From the NCBI GenBank assembly GCA_022647575.1, contig JALCKY010000003.1, positions 269,001-333,000 of the forward strand: a DNA stretch of 64,000 bases. The letters are read 5' to 3'. Below the pieces are notes generated by a model. It did no database searches. It saw nothing but the letters and a program-made list of their open reading frames with translations, and was not told the origin of the DNA. Made by a program: the position numbers and the translations under genes. This document shows, in pieces, positions 7,539 through 17,323 of this stretch (position 1 is its first letter; every line of letters begins with the position of its first letter). The DNA is from Lachnospiraceae bacterium. GTDB lineage: Bacteria > Bacillota > Clostridia > Lachnospirales > Lachnospiraceae.

Positions 7539-9626
7539 TCACCCGAAAATCGAAAAGGCAACAAAAAGTCCCGACATCAGGGAAGCAACCAGGGAGACCA
7601 CGGTAATCTGCGTATTGATGGACGGGCCTGCCGTATCCTTGAACGGATCGCCGACTGTATCCCCGACAACGGCAGCCTTATGGGCTTCCGAACCTTTGCC
7701 GCCTTCATTGCCGGCCTCGATATACTTCTTGGCATTGTCCCAGAGGCCGCCGGCATTGGACATGAAGAGCGAAATCAGAAGTCCGCTGACGATGTTTCCG
7801 AGAAGGAAGCCGCCGATGGCACGGGATCCGCCGACAAAACCGACGATCACGGTGCCGATGATGGCCATCATGCCGGCCGGAACCAGTTCTTTCAGCGCAC
7901 CGGCCGTAGCAATGTCGATGCATTTGTCATATTCCGGATGAACGCCTTTCTTTCCTTCCTTCAGTCCGGCAATTTCCCGGAACTGACGGTGGATTTCCGC
8001 GACCATGCGCTGTGCATTCTTGTCGACGCCCAGAATCAGCATCGCCGAGAAAACGGCCGGAATCGCGGCACCGATCAGGATTCCGAAAAAGACGTTCGGA
8101 TCCATGATGTCAAAACCGGTAATGAGCTCTCTTCCGGCTGCGGCAAGTGCATCATTTGCCTCGGACATATAGGCGCCCAGAAGGGAAATGACCGTAAGTC
8201 CTGCTGCCCCGATGGCAAAACCTTTCGTGACGGCCTTGACCGTGTTGCCGGCTGAGTCAAGCTCATCCGCTGCACGGATCGTGTCTTCGCTGAGACCGCC
8301 CATTTCCGCCAGGCCGCGCGCATTGTCAACGATCGGTCCGTAGGCATCATTTGCCACGATCATGCCGACGATGGAAAGCATACCGACTGCTGCCATGGCG
8401 ATTCCGAACATGGCGTATCCTTCACCCATCGGCTCGCAGAGCTTGTAAGCCGTCAGGGCGGAAACCGCGATGCCGATCATGGCCGGCAGTGCGGAAATGA
8501 ATCCGTAGGAGATTCCCGAAAGAATAGTAAATGCAGATCCGGACTGGGAAGCGTGGGCAACTTTCTGTACGATCGGGCGGGTATCGTCCGTGAAATAATC
8601 GGTCGTGATTCCGATGATGACGCCGACCAGAAGGCCGACTGCCGAAGCACCCCAGATTCTCCAGGAGAATCCCGGGAAGATCAGCGTCGCAGCCGCCGTC
8701 AGTACAAGATACAGACCGGTCGTCACATAGGTGGAAGTATTCAGGGCTCTGGTCGGGCCGCTCTTTCCCATCCTGGCCGAAGCGATTCCGATGATGGAGG
8801 AAATGAGGCCGATGGCCGCATAGAGAATGACCATGGAAGTGCTGATCACTTTCGCCGCGCCCAAAGAAGAAGCGATGACGAGCGCGGAAGCCATGGCCGC
8901 GACATTGGAATCGAAAAGGTCGGCACCCATGCCGGCTACGTCGCCGACGTTATCGCCGACATTGTCCGCAATGACCGCCGGGTTTCTCGGATCATCTTCC
9001 GGAATGCCGAGCTCCACTTTTCCGGTCAGGTCCGCACTGATATCCGCTGTCTTGGTAAAGATGCCGCCGCCCGCTTTTGCAAAAAGGGCAAGGGAACTGG
9101 CACCGAAGGAGAATCCCAGAAGGATGGTCGGGTTCCCGAAAATCGCCGTCACCGCCGTTACGCCGAGCATGCAGAAGCCGACCACAGCGAGGCCCATGAC
9201 GGCGCCTCCGCGGAATCCGATAAGAAATGCAGGGCGGATTCCTTTCTGTGCGGCTTCTGCTGTACGGCTGTTGGCAATCGTCGCCACGATGATTCCCATC
9301 TTGCCGGCAGCCGCTGATAAAAGCGTTCCGCAGAGATAGGCGATCACCATGAAAACGTGGGTCAGAATATCGGATGACATCCAGATCGGTTCCGGAAGAA
9401 GAACAAAAATAATCACTGCTGCGCAGAGAGCGAAAACAGACAGGGCACGGTATTCCCTCTTCATGAAGGTGTTCGCGCCGCTCTTGATGAGAACCGCTAC
9501 CTGCCGGATGGTCTCATTTCCCTCCGGCTGTTTCTTTACCCAAAGATAGAGACAGAATGCAAAGACAAATGCTGCTGCGATGGAAGCAAAGGCAATACAG
9601 TAGATCAGGATAGCTGAATTTGTCAT
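7539..9626 (-). CDS. hppA: membrane-bound proton-translocating pyrophosphatase
   Basis: 695 aa with about 16 hydrophobic helices. It hydrolyses pyrophosphate and pumps cations out of the cytoplasm. The substrate-binding motif DNVGDNVGDVAGMGADLFDS and the C-terminal DTVGDPFKDTAGPSIN motif are intact. At the position that separates subfamilies the sequence is GNTVKAVTKGFAIG, with Lys where potassium-dependent (often sodium-pumping) enzymes have Ala. By the established rule this marks a K+-independent, proton-pumping enzyme. The start was set to the ATG at 9626, seven bases after GAGGT; a GTG three codons upstream overlaps the ribosome binding site. It has its own terminator. Confidence 0.96.
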   Translation of the reverse strand: MTNSAILIYCIAFASIAAAFVFAFCLYLWVKKQPEGNETIRQVAVLIKSGANTFMKREYRALSVFALCAAVIIFVLLPEPIWMSSDILTHVFMVIAYLCGTLLSAAAGKMGIIVATIANSRTAEAAQKGIRPAFLIGFRGGAVMGLAVVGFCMLGVTAVTAIFGNPTILLGFSFGASSLALFAKAGGGIFTKTADISADLTGKVELGIPEDDPRNPAVIADNVGDNVGDVAGMGADLFDSNVAAMASALVIASSLGAAKVISTSMVILYAAIGLISSIIGIASARMGKSGPTRALNTSTYVTTGLYLVLTAAATLIFPGFSWRIWGASAVGLLVGVIIGITTDYFTDDTRPIVQKVAHASQSGSAFTILSGISYGFISALPAMIGIAVSALTAYKLCEPMGEGYAMFGIAMAAVGMLSIVGMIVANDAYGPIVDNARGLAEMGGLSEDTIRAADELDSAGNTVKAVTKGFAIGAAGLTVISLLGAYMSEANDALAAAGRELITGFDIMDPNVFFGILIGAAIPAVFSAMLILGVDKNAQRMVAEIHRQFREIAGLKEGKKGVHPEYDKCIDIATAGALKELVPAGMMAIIGTVIVGFVGGSRAIGGFLLGNIVSGLLISLFMSNAGGLWDNAKKYIEAGNEGGKGSEAHKAAVVGDTVGDPFKDTAGPSINTQITVVSLVASLMSGLFVAFSIFG

Positions 9627-9747
9627 GGCTGGCACCTCACGGGCAAATTTTTTTAGAACTATGCAAACATTTTAGCACAGTTTGCAGGAGAATACTCATT
9701 TTTCTGATTTAAGCGAGTATTTAAATTTATAAAATGAGTCCGGAACT

Positions 9748-10740
9748 TTAATACCGCAGAAGAGAAACGGCCAGGCCGATCATCCAGAGGGCAAGGAGCA
9801 TCAGCGGAACGAATTTCTCCCGCCGGATGATGGCGATGTATTCGCGGATGAAAGCATTCGGCCAGTAGTACAGGGCCGTGCGGCAGCCGACGCCTTCCGC
9901 TTTCAGATGCTGCTTGAAGGCATAGTAGCCCGTGCGGAAAACGTGATAATTATTCGTCACGAAAATGACCCTGCTTTTTTCCTTCAGGCTTTCGATGATC
10001 TTTTTGGAATTGCCGATATTTTCCCAGGTCGTCTTCGAACGGTCTTCGAGAATGATGTCCTGCTCCGGAACGCCTTTCCCGCAGAGATAAGCTTTCATCG
10101 CCGAAGCTTCGGTCACTTTCTCATCTCCGCCCCGGCCTCCCGAGACGATGATTTTCGTTCCCTCCCCGGATCTTTGGTAAACGGACATTCCTTTATCCAG
10201 CCGGCCGGCCAGAAGCGGCGACACGTCCGTGCCCCGCAGCAGACCCGCGCCGTGGATGATTACAAAATCGCATTTCCTTTTCTTGGGAAGCATCAGGCAC
10301 AGTTCCGAATACAGGAAGAATCCCATGAAAGTCGCCAGAATGTAGACGCAGGCCATGGCCAGCAGAATAACCAGGGCAAGGACGATCGTACTTCCCCTGT
10401 CAGCGACGACCGCATAAACGATAATGCCGAACGATACCCAGACGGATAAGGCAAACAGGATGGACAGGCTGTGCGCCAGCGAAAATCCTTCCTTCCGGAT
10501 GGTAATGATTCCGGCCCAGATAAAGACGACCGGCATAATGAGCAGGGCAATGACGCAGAGGAGGAACAGCAGGCCGACAATGGCATTCACTGCGGACATC
10601 CCCGAAGACGAATTGAGCGCCGCAACCAGAAAAATCAGACAGGCCAGGAAGTAAAATACGTTGCGGAAAGAACGCTTGTCCCGAAGAAAAGAAACGATGA
10701 AAATGAAGAATGAAATTCCGAATAAAGTCCATGACAGCAT
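9748..10740 (-). CDS. YdcF-like (DUF218) multi-pass membrane protein
   Basis: 330 aa. The first 160 residues contain five or six membrane helices. Residues about 165-300 form a DUF218/YdcF domain with the VIIHGAGL, SGGRGGDEKVTEA and EDRSKTTWENIGNSK motifs typical of the SanA/ElyC/YdcF family, and a last helix closes the protein. Family members act in envelope maintenance or undecaprenyl-linked processes; the exact substrate is unknown. It sits 76 bp downstream of the hybrid kinase gene on the same strand and may share its transcript. Confidence 0.85.
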   Translation of the reverse strand: MLSWTLFGISFFIFIVSFLRDKRSFRNVFYFLACLIFLVAALNSSSGMSAVNAIVGLLFLLCVIALLIMPVVFIWAGIITIRKEGFSLAHSLSILFALSVWVSFGIIVYAVVADRGSTIVLALVILLAMACVYILATFMGFFLYSELCLMLPKKRKCDFVIIHGAGLLRGTDVSPLLAGRLDKGMSVYQRSGEGTKIIVSGGRGGDEKVTEASAMKAYLCGKGVPEQDIILEDRSKTTWENIGNSKKIIESLKEKSRVIFVTNNYHVFRTGYYAFKQHLKAEGVGCRTALYYWPNAFIREYIAIIRREKFVPLMLLALWMIGLAVSLLRY

Positions 10741-10816
10741 GGCAGCCTCCGCGAAAGCAGCCGGTCTGTTGATTCCGGATCAGCTGCTATGATTGTCGCA
10801 CACGGAGCTGCATTCG

Positions 10817-13800
10817 TCAATTTTCTAATTCAGGTCTGATGGAATAAGTCTGCAGAACTTCAAACAGCTTCTGAGGCTCTATGGGTTTTGTCAGATACCC
10901 GTTCATGCCGGACTCTTCAGCCTCCCGTATGCTCTCCTCGAAATTATCCGCCGACATGGCAATGATCGGAACGCTCTTCGCGTCAGGGCGTCCGAGTGCA
11001 CGGATGGTCCGGGCTGCCGTATTTCCATCCATCACCGGCATCCGCAGGTCCATCAGGACAGCGCTGTAGTATCCTTCTTCCGAAGAAGAAAAGAGTCTGA
11101 CCCCGGCCTCTCCGTTTTCAGCCGTATCCGTTAAAATTCCCCGGTCCTTCAGAAGCATGACGGCAATTTCCGTATTCATGTAATTGTCTTCGCACAGAAG
11201 GACATGCATTCCGGAAAGCGACTTCACGGCCGCCTCTTCCTTCCGGTTCTGTTCCTTGCCGGCCGGAACCCTGCAGATGGGGAAGACCACTGTCCAGACC
11301 GTTCCCTGATGAAGGACGCTCTTTGCGTCGATGGTACCGCCCATCAGGTCCACATACCGCTTGACGATGGAAAGCCCCAGTCCGGTTCCCGGCGTCTTTA
11401 AGGACTCCGAGCGCTTTTCCTGGGCAAATGGTTCAAACATCCGCTGCATGAACTCTGCGCTCATGCCGATGCCGTTGTCCTCCACATAGAGCAGCCATTT
11501 GTCCGCTGTCCTCCTGGCAGATTCCGGAAGGACACGGACCGTCACGGTACCGCCTTCCGGCGTATATTTTATGGCATTGGAAATCAGGTTGAGGGCAATC
11601 TTCTGCACCTTGAGACGGTCGCACCATACCGGGGTCTTCATATCGATCCGGTACTCCGTGCACAGGTGGATTCCCTTCAGTTCCGCCGACGGCTGAAGCG
11701 CGGTCACCACGGCAGGAATCAGATGCTCCGGCATGACGGCTTCCGGCTCCAGCGCGGCTTTGCCGCTTTCCATGCGGCTCAGCTCCAGCGTATCATTGAC
11801 CAGATCCAGCAGAAGCTTCCCGGACAAACGGATCTTTTCCAGATATTCCTGCTTCTTCTCCGGACCCGGTTCTTTCAGGGCCAGTTCCGTAAAACCAATC
11901 ACGCCGTTCAGCGGCGTGCGCAGGTCATGGCTCATACTGGAAAGGAATGTCGATTTCGCCTCATTGGCACGTTCCGCTTCAAGCCTTGCTGCCTCAATGC
12001 GGGCGAGCTGCTGCTGGTCCCGCTCATAGGTTGCCGTCACATCCGAACGGACAGCGAGGATAATGTTCGCAGGCTCTTCCAGCCAGACATAAGAGACCTG
12101 CTTGCAGCGGGTTTTTCCTTCTTCCGTACGGAGATATGTTGCTGTATGGCGGCCTCCGTTTTTCTGAAGCATTTCTACAATATTCCCGAGAACAACAGCC
12201 GTCTCATACTGCCCGCGTTCCGTCTCGCCGACAAAGGTCCTGCAGACATAATCGCAGGCTTTGCTGTAGCAGACGCGTTCGCTTTCCGCACCGTACTGAA
12301 TCGCAGAAGATTTCCGGACGAATTCAAACTCATCGCTGTCGGCATAAATGATTCCGATATAGTCAAATTCCTCTTCTGAAATCAGACCGATGATTTCATC
12401 CGTTTCCATTTTCCCGGTCACGTCATAGGCATACGTAAAGGCCTCCAGATCGCCGGTTTCCGGACTCATGTAAGTATGGATATTCAGCGAGATCCACATC
12501 GGCAGGGCGCCTCTGCGGGCCCGGTGGTAAATGAGACTCGTCTGCATCTGCCCGTGCTGATATCTCTCCATCAGTTTTTTCCGGTTCAGCTTATCTGCAA
12601 TTTCATTTTTTTCCGGATCCTGATAAGGCACTTCAAGAAATGCATGGTAGGCATCGTCGTAAGGGATGCCCGGCTGAATCTTGAAGAAACTGTCGTTCTT
12701 CGTGGTGTATTCAAGAACAAGGTTCTTCGTGAGATCATAATGTCCCTTGGCACCGAGATTGTTTTCGTCCGTCTGACGCAGGTAGCCGAGTTCACGCTGA
12801 TAGCGTTCCGCTACTTTCCGGTCCGCCGTGATGTTCTGGGAAAAACCGATTGCCTTCTTCGGTCCGCCTTCCGGATTCGGAACCGCAATATAGGTAATAC
12901 GTTCGCACCGGGGCTCACGTCCGTTGACCGGCTTGTACCAGGCCTCGCAGGAAGCATTCTGTCCCTGTCCGACTTTCCGGTACATTTCCGAAAAGACAGG
13001 CTGGTCCTCTTCGCTGATCAGCGGAATCAGGGAATCCGGCACGTTTTCAATCGTCTTCGGCAGTGCCAGCAGGTTCGCCATGTTCTGCGTATGCCCGTCG
13101 TCGGACATCCGGATCGTATGGCTTTCAAGATCATATTCCCAGGTTGAAAGCTTTGCCGCCTGCACGACCTCCCGGTAGAATCGCTGACTCTCCTTCAGCT
13201 TCTTCTCCGTGATTTTCATTTCATTGATATTGGTATACGTGAAATAAGCGATTTCGACTTTTTCGGTAAGACGTACAACAATCCCCCTTACCCCGATCCA
13301 GACAAAGTTTCCGTCCTTGGCCCGGAAGCGGTACTGACGCGACATCAGGTTTTTCGTGCGCCTCAGTTCGTGATAATCACTGTCAAAACGTTCCCGGTCC
13401 TCCGGATGCACGGCATCCAGAATCATTTCCAGATCCGCCATGCCGTTCTGATCAACCGCGATTTGAATCCGCTCCGTAAAATACCGGTTCAGCTGCATCT
13501 TCAGCTCAGCCTTGCCGTCTGTAATGCGCAGCGCGCCGATGCCTGACGGCACGCCGTCAATCATTCTGCGCATCTTTCTCAGCTGGGCTTCAAGAATGGC
13601 GGTCTTCTGGATTTCAATCTCCGCCTGTTCGATTTTCCTCTGCGCTTCCATGATGTCGGTGATGTCGCGGTAGACCGCGTAGACAGCCTGCGGACGGTGA
13701 GTAACCGGATCGGGATCCGTAAAGGAAACACTGCCTCCGACCCAGACCGGACCGCGCGCAGTCGGCATGTGAAGATTCAGGGAGAATTTGTCTTTCCCTG

Positions 13801-14854
13801 CAGCCAGATTTTCTTTGATCAGTCTTTTCAGAGTTTCCAGCTCGCTTCTGTATTCACCTGTGAAAAATGTATCCATTCTGCAATGGTATCTGTTTTCGTA
13901 TTCATCCCTTGTGCAGCCGATCATCCGGCACATGGCGTCGTTGTATTCTGTTATCGTGAAGCCTTTCAATTCGACTTTTACGATGCAGACTTCGGAGATG
14001 CTCATCAGAAGATCCCGGTCACGGATCTTTTCCTCCAGTGCAGCATTCAGGCGTTCAATTTCCGTCTGCTGCTTCGTTTCTTTTGTCACATCCTCAAAGC
14101 TGCCGACAAGTCCGACGATTTTTCCGTCAATGATCAGCGGACTCTTGCTGGCGACGATGTCGCGGTTTTCACCTTTGGCCAGGCATTTCCCGTGCACGCG
14201 GTAAGTGCTGATTCCGTCGCGCAGGACACAGAGTTCATCATTTTTAAAGGGATCCGGCTCCGTATGCCATCCCATCTCTTCATCATTTTTCCCGATGATT
14301 TCATTTTCATCCGCAAAACCGTAGTAGTCGAGAAATGCTTTATTGGCGCCGAGGAACCTGCGGTCCACATCCTTCCAGAAAATGGCGGTTGACGTCGTGG
14401 ATAGAATATCCGCCAGCAGCATGTCCTGCCGCAGCCGGTCATCGGCTTCCTCGCGCTGAAGCTCCGTTTCATCATTGACATCTGAGAAATAAACATAGAG
14501 AAGATAGGATCCGCCCACCTGACGTTCCACGCTGCCCTTTCCGGCAAGCCAGCGGTAGGCTTCATTTTCCGAGCCTTTGATCCGGTAGATGGCTGAGTAC
14601 TGTCCGCTTGGATTCAGGCAGGCACTTTCCAGATCGGAACGGAAATGCTGAAAATCATCCGGATGGATGTGCCGCGCAAGCAGTTCTCTGCACGGTACGG
14701 AAAAAGCGCTGCGCTCTGCCCGGAATGCACGGCAGAACCCATCGGAAACAACCAGCATCTGACAGCTGTCCTTTTGGATTTCAAAAATACAGAAAGGAAT
14801 CGGCAGTTTCTCATAATTTTGCTTTTCCTGCTCAGAGAGTACACTCTGCATCAT
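10817..14854 (-). CDS. multi-PAS hybrid sensor histidine kinase
   Basis: 1345 aa with no membrane segment, so a cytoplasmic sensor. Several PAS/PAC modules occupy residues about 20-930 (FWKDVDRRFLGANKAF and FVWIGVRGIVVRL are typical pieces). They are followed by a HisKA helix with the phospho-acceptor His in SMSHDLRTPLNG, a HATPase domain with the N box (NLISNAIKYTP) and G boxes (VEDNGIGM, GTGLGLSIVKRY), and a C-terminal receiver domain whose phospho-acceptor Asp lies in AVLMDLRMPVMDG. The start has a full AGGAGGT site. No separate response regulator is next to it; the divergent AraC gene at 15150 is the nearest transcription factor. The signal is unknown. Confidence 0.93.
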   Translation of the reverse strand: MMQSVLSEQEKQNYEKLPIPFCIFEIQKDSCQMLVVSDGFCRAFRAERSAFSVPCRELLARHIHPDDFQHFRSDLESACLNPSGQYSAIYRIKGSENEAYRWLAGKGSVERQVGGSYLLYVYFSDVNDETELQREEADDRLRQDMLLADILSTTSTAIFWKDVDRRFLGANKAFLDYYGFADENEIIGKNDEEMGWHTEPDPFKNDELCVLRDGISTYRVHGKCLAKGENRDIVASKSPLIIDGKIVGLVGSFEDVTKETKQQTEIERLNAALEEKIRDRDLLMSISEVCIVKVELKGFTITEYNDAMCRMIGCTRDEYENRYHCRMDTFFTGEYRSELETLKRLIKENLAAGKDKFSLNLHMPTARGPVWVGGSVSFTDPDPVTHRPQAVYAVYRDITDIMEAQRKIEQAEIEIQKTAILEAQLRKMRRMIDGVPSGIGALRITDGKAELKMQLNRYFTERIQIAVDQNGMADLEMILDAVHPEDRERFDSDYHELRRTKNLMSRQYRFRAKDGNFVWIGVRGIVVRLTEKVEIAYFTYTNINEMKITEKKLKESQRFYREVVQAAKLSTWEYDLESHTIRMSDDGHTQNMANLLALPKTIENVPDSLIPLISEEDQPVFSEMYRKVGQGQNASCEAWYKPVNGREPRCERITYIAVPNPEGGPKKAIGFSQNITADRKVAERYQRELGYLRQTDENNLGAKGHYDLTKNLVLEYTTKNDSFFKIQPGIPYDDAYHAFLEVPYQDPEKNEIADKLNRKKLMERYQHGQMQTSLIYHRARRGALPMWISLNIHTYMSPETGDLEAFTYAYDVTGKMETDEIIGLISEEEFDYIGIIYADSDEFEFVRKSSAIQYGAESERVCYSKACDYVCRTFVGETERGQYETAVVLGNIVEMLQKNGGRHTATYLRTEEGKTRCKQVSYVWLEEPANIILAVRSDVTATYERDQQQLARIEAARLEAERANEAKSTFLSSMSHDLRTPLNGVIGFTELALKEPGPEKKQEYLEKIRLSGKLLLDLVNDTLELSRMESGKAALEPEAVMPEHLIPAVVTALQPSAELKGIHLCTEYRIDMKTPVWCDRLKVQKIALNLISNAIKYTPEGGTVTVRVLPESARRTADKWLLYVEDNGIGMSAEFMQRMFEPFAQEKRSESLKTPGTGLGLSIVKRYVDLMGGTIDAKSVLHQGTVWTVVFPICRVPAGKEQNRKEEAAVKSLSGMHVLLCEDNYMNTEIAVMLLKDRGILTDTAENGEAGVRLFSSSEEGYYSAVLMDLRMPVMDGNTAARTIRALGRPDAKSVPIIAMSADNFEESIREAEESGMNGYLTKPIEPQKLFEVLQTYSIRPELEN

Positions 14855-15149
14855 TTTGCTGAATACCTCCTGTGCAGACTCCGCATTATGTTGCCGCGCA
14901 GCCGGCTGATTTTCATTTAAGCGGTCAAAAAAAAGAACTTCCGTGTATTGACTGGAAATTGCTGCAGCTGAATGACATTATTTCAGGAAAAACTGATTTC
15001 TGTTCACTTTTTAATATATCCGTCCGGGCCGCAATCTTCAATCACTTGTTCAAAAATCGGATTTTATGTATATGATAATGATTCTTTGATATATTGATTT
15101 TTTCCGAAAATTATTGTAACCTGAAATCAGAAAAGAGAGGGGGAAAATC

Positions 15150-16031
15150 ATGACCCTGAATCTTACAGAAAGTTTTAAGAATATAGAAGAAAAGCCTGAT
15201 TCTCTGGTTGCTTATTTTTCTGAAAATATCCATATCCGGCTGATCGGCTGCGGAGTCTTTGATGCAGCGACTTCGCGGACCGTCAATTTTCTGTTCCCCG
15301 CTTTTTTTGCAGTCTATTACCAAAAAGGCTCCGTCGAGCTGCAGCACAACGGAACATCCGTCAGGCTATCCCCCGGTTCCTTCTACATTTTCCGCCCCTA
15401 CGATGTCTACACCGGAAAAAGAATCGGAGAAGCGCAGCTTTGCTTCACCTATCTGCAGTTTGATATCATTCCCTTTGTCGAGCGCTACAATTTCGGTGCC
15501 ATCGCCATGGCCTCCTCCGATACGCTTTTCAAAAGTCCCAACTACCAGCACTTCGGGAAACTGATGACCGAACTTGCCGCGGATCCCCCGGATAAAACCG
15601 GCAGGACGGATATGCTGAAGCAGCTGGTGAAAATGATCCTGGCACAGATCATCTATGATCAGAAGCATGACGAAAACAGCGTACTGACTCCGAAAAAGGG
15701 CCGGGAATCGGAAGCGATCAACCATGCCTACCAGTATACCGCCGAGCACCTTTCCGATCCGATCGTCATAAGCGAGATCCTGCGCGACGGGAAAACAAGC
15801 AAGGCCAGTCTGGAGAGAGCCTTCCGCAATATCCTCGGCACAACGCCGCAGCGTGCTCTTCTGCGTTTCAAGATCGAGCGTTCCATGGAAATGATCCAGC
15901 AGGGCGTTCCGCTCAAGAACATCGTAAAAACCCTCGGCTTCAGTTCCGTATTTCATTTCAGCAATGCCTTTCAGAACGTGATGGGCATGCGTCCGACCGA
16001 GTACCGGAAAGAAGCACTGAAAAGAGGCTAA
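15150..16031 (+). CDS. AraC family transcriptional regulator
   Basis: 293 aa. An N-terminal cupin-like sensing domain (residues 20-150, with LSPGSFYIFRPYDVYTG) is followed by two helix-turn-helix motifs. The second holds the AraC signature (GFSSVFHFSNAFQNVMGMRPTEYRK). It is divergent from the hybrid kinase gene across a 295-bp AT-rich spacer with several TATAAT-like boxes, so both may be controlled from there. The start has a GAGAGGGGG site. A group II intron is inserted about 10 bp after its stop, facing it, and the original downstream sequence is no longer adjacent. Confidence 0.92.
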   Translation: MTLNLTESFKNIEEKPDSLVAYFSENIHIRLIGCGVFDAATSRTVNFLFPAFFAVYYQKGSVELQHNGTSVRLSPGSFYIFRPYDVYTGKRIGEAQLCFTYLQFDIIPFVERYNFGAIAMASSDTLFKSPNYQHFGKLMTELAADPPDKTGRTDMLKQLVKMILAQIIYDQKHDENSVLTPKKGRESEAINHAYQYTAEHLSDPIVISEILRDGKTSKASLERAFRNILGTTPQRALLRFKIERSMEMIQQGVPLKNIVKTLGFSSVFHFSNAFQNVMGMRPTEYRKEALKRG

Positions 16032-16040
16032 GAGATTTCA

Positions 16041-17323
16041 ATCGAGTAGGAGGCGGTGATTAGCCGCCGTCCTCTCACAGCACCGTGCGTACCGTTCGGT
16101 ACACGGCGCTTTCAACAAGTTTCATGCACTGACTGATACGCAAGGGATACATCATAAAATCCCGAACGTATCAGTCTTTTTGTTGATAAGGCTCTCTTGA
16201 CCGTTGTGGTGTTGGAGGATCGCCAGTATCCTTTACGACTATGGCCTGCCATTTTGGCATAGTTGTCCGGGATACCCAACTTAATCAGGTTTCTGATCTT
16301 TGTCCTCGGCTTCTTCCATTGTTTCCAGATGCACATGCGTATCCGATGATACAGCCAGCCGTTGATGTCCCCTATGGGGTTCTTCATGTCTGCAATTCCG
16401 TAGTAGTTCAGCCATCCTCTGACATACACCTTCAGCCTATTCAATGCCGGGCGTATGCTCTGAACGTTCCTTCGGGAACTAAGGTTCTTCAGATTTGTTT
16501 TCAGCTTCTTCCATGACTTTGCATGAACGCGTACATAAATTCCATTCCCGTTCTTTCCCAGCGCAAAGCCAAGGAACTTAAAATTTCGGATTGCAAACAC
16601 GCTTACCGTCCTGCTCTTCTCCCGATTCACCGTCAGTTTCAGCGTCTCTTCGAGATATTTTGTGCTGGACTCCAGAAGTCTTTCGGATGCCCTCCTGCTC
16701 CTCGCCAGCAGGACGATATCGTCTGCATAGCGGATGCACGGCACCCCCCGTTTCTTAAACTCCTGGTCGAATTCGTTGAGGTAGATATTCGCCAGCAGGG
16801 GCGATAGGTTCCCTCCCTGCGGTGACCCTTCCTCTGTTTTCGTAACCACGCCGCCTTCCATCACTCCGCTTTTCAGGTATCTCTTTATCATCTGGATTTT
16901 GTACTAAGGACTCCTTGTTGATTCGGCCCTTTGCCTTCCGGCTACTATGGCCTCTGCTGACTTCTGCACATTCAGCACCGCCTCGTTTCCTTGAACGATG
17001 TTTGCCCTTTTCGGGGCATTCATGCAGACCTCCCCGGGTACCACACGTTTCTTTTCCTCCATCTGCCTGCCGCATATCTATATCACATGATTCCGTGTAG
17101 TTTTGGACTTCGGCTTGTTTCGCAGTCTTACCCTCATGTGATAGCCTTTTATGCGGTTTCTGTTCGTCAGGCCAGAGGTTTGCCACGTGGTTAGTCTGTT
17201 CCCGCATCCGGCTTCCTTCAGATTCCGCCTCACGACGGACACCCTTGCCTTCGGCTGTATCCTTCCCGCTACCGGGCGGATTCGGGTCTTTCACCCTTTA
17301 GAAACGTGCGCCGCCGGGCGCAC
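16041..17323 (-). mobile_element. group IIC-like intron, internally deleted
   Basis: The 5' end on the minus strand (17323) begins GTGCGCCCGG, the standard group II start. Near the other end, 16078-16112 folds as domain V with the catalytic AGC triad, and about 16045-16075 is a domain VI-type hairpin before CTACTCGAT. The whole intron is only about 1.28 kb, and its ORF lacks the first part of the reverse transcriptase. The 5' exon is a terminator hairpin plus T tract, the site that group IIC introns prefer. The 3' boundary is certain only to within a few bases. The missing protein half should block mobility unless a helper copy supplies it; the ribozyme core may still splice. Confidence 0.85.
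16112..16891 (-). pseudogene. ltrA: group II intron reverse transcriptase/maturase, N-terminally deleted
   Basis: About 260 residues remain of a protein that is normally about 420-450. The fragment begins at the region just before RT block 4 (KRYLKSGVMEGG...GSPQGGNLSP). It keeps the catalytic YADD box and the maturase domain (RLKVYVRGWLNYYGIADM ... IWKQWKKPRTKIRNLIKLG). RT blocks 0-3, which include the first catalytic aspartate, are absent, and the intron 5' structural RNA runs straight into the fragment. So this is an internal deletion and not an insertion. The protein cannot polymerise DNA. Confidence 0.88.

Noticed and set aside
16755-17294. 179-codon open frame within the group II intron
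   Set aside because: It covers the structured 5' RNA of the intron and encodes a low-complexity basic protein; not expected to be translated.
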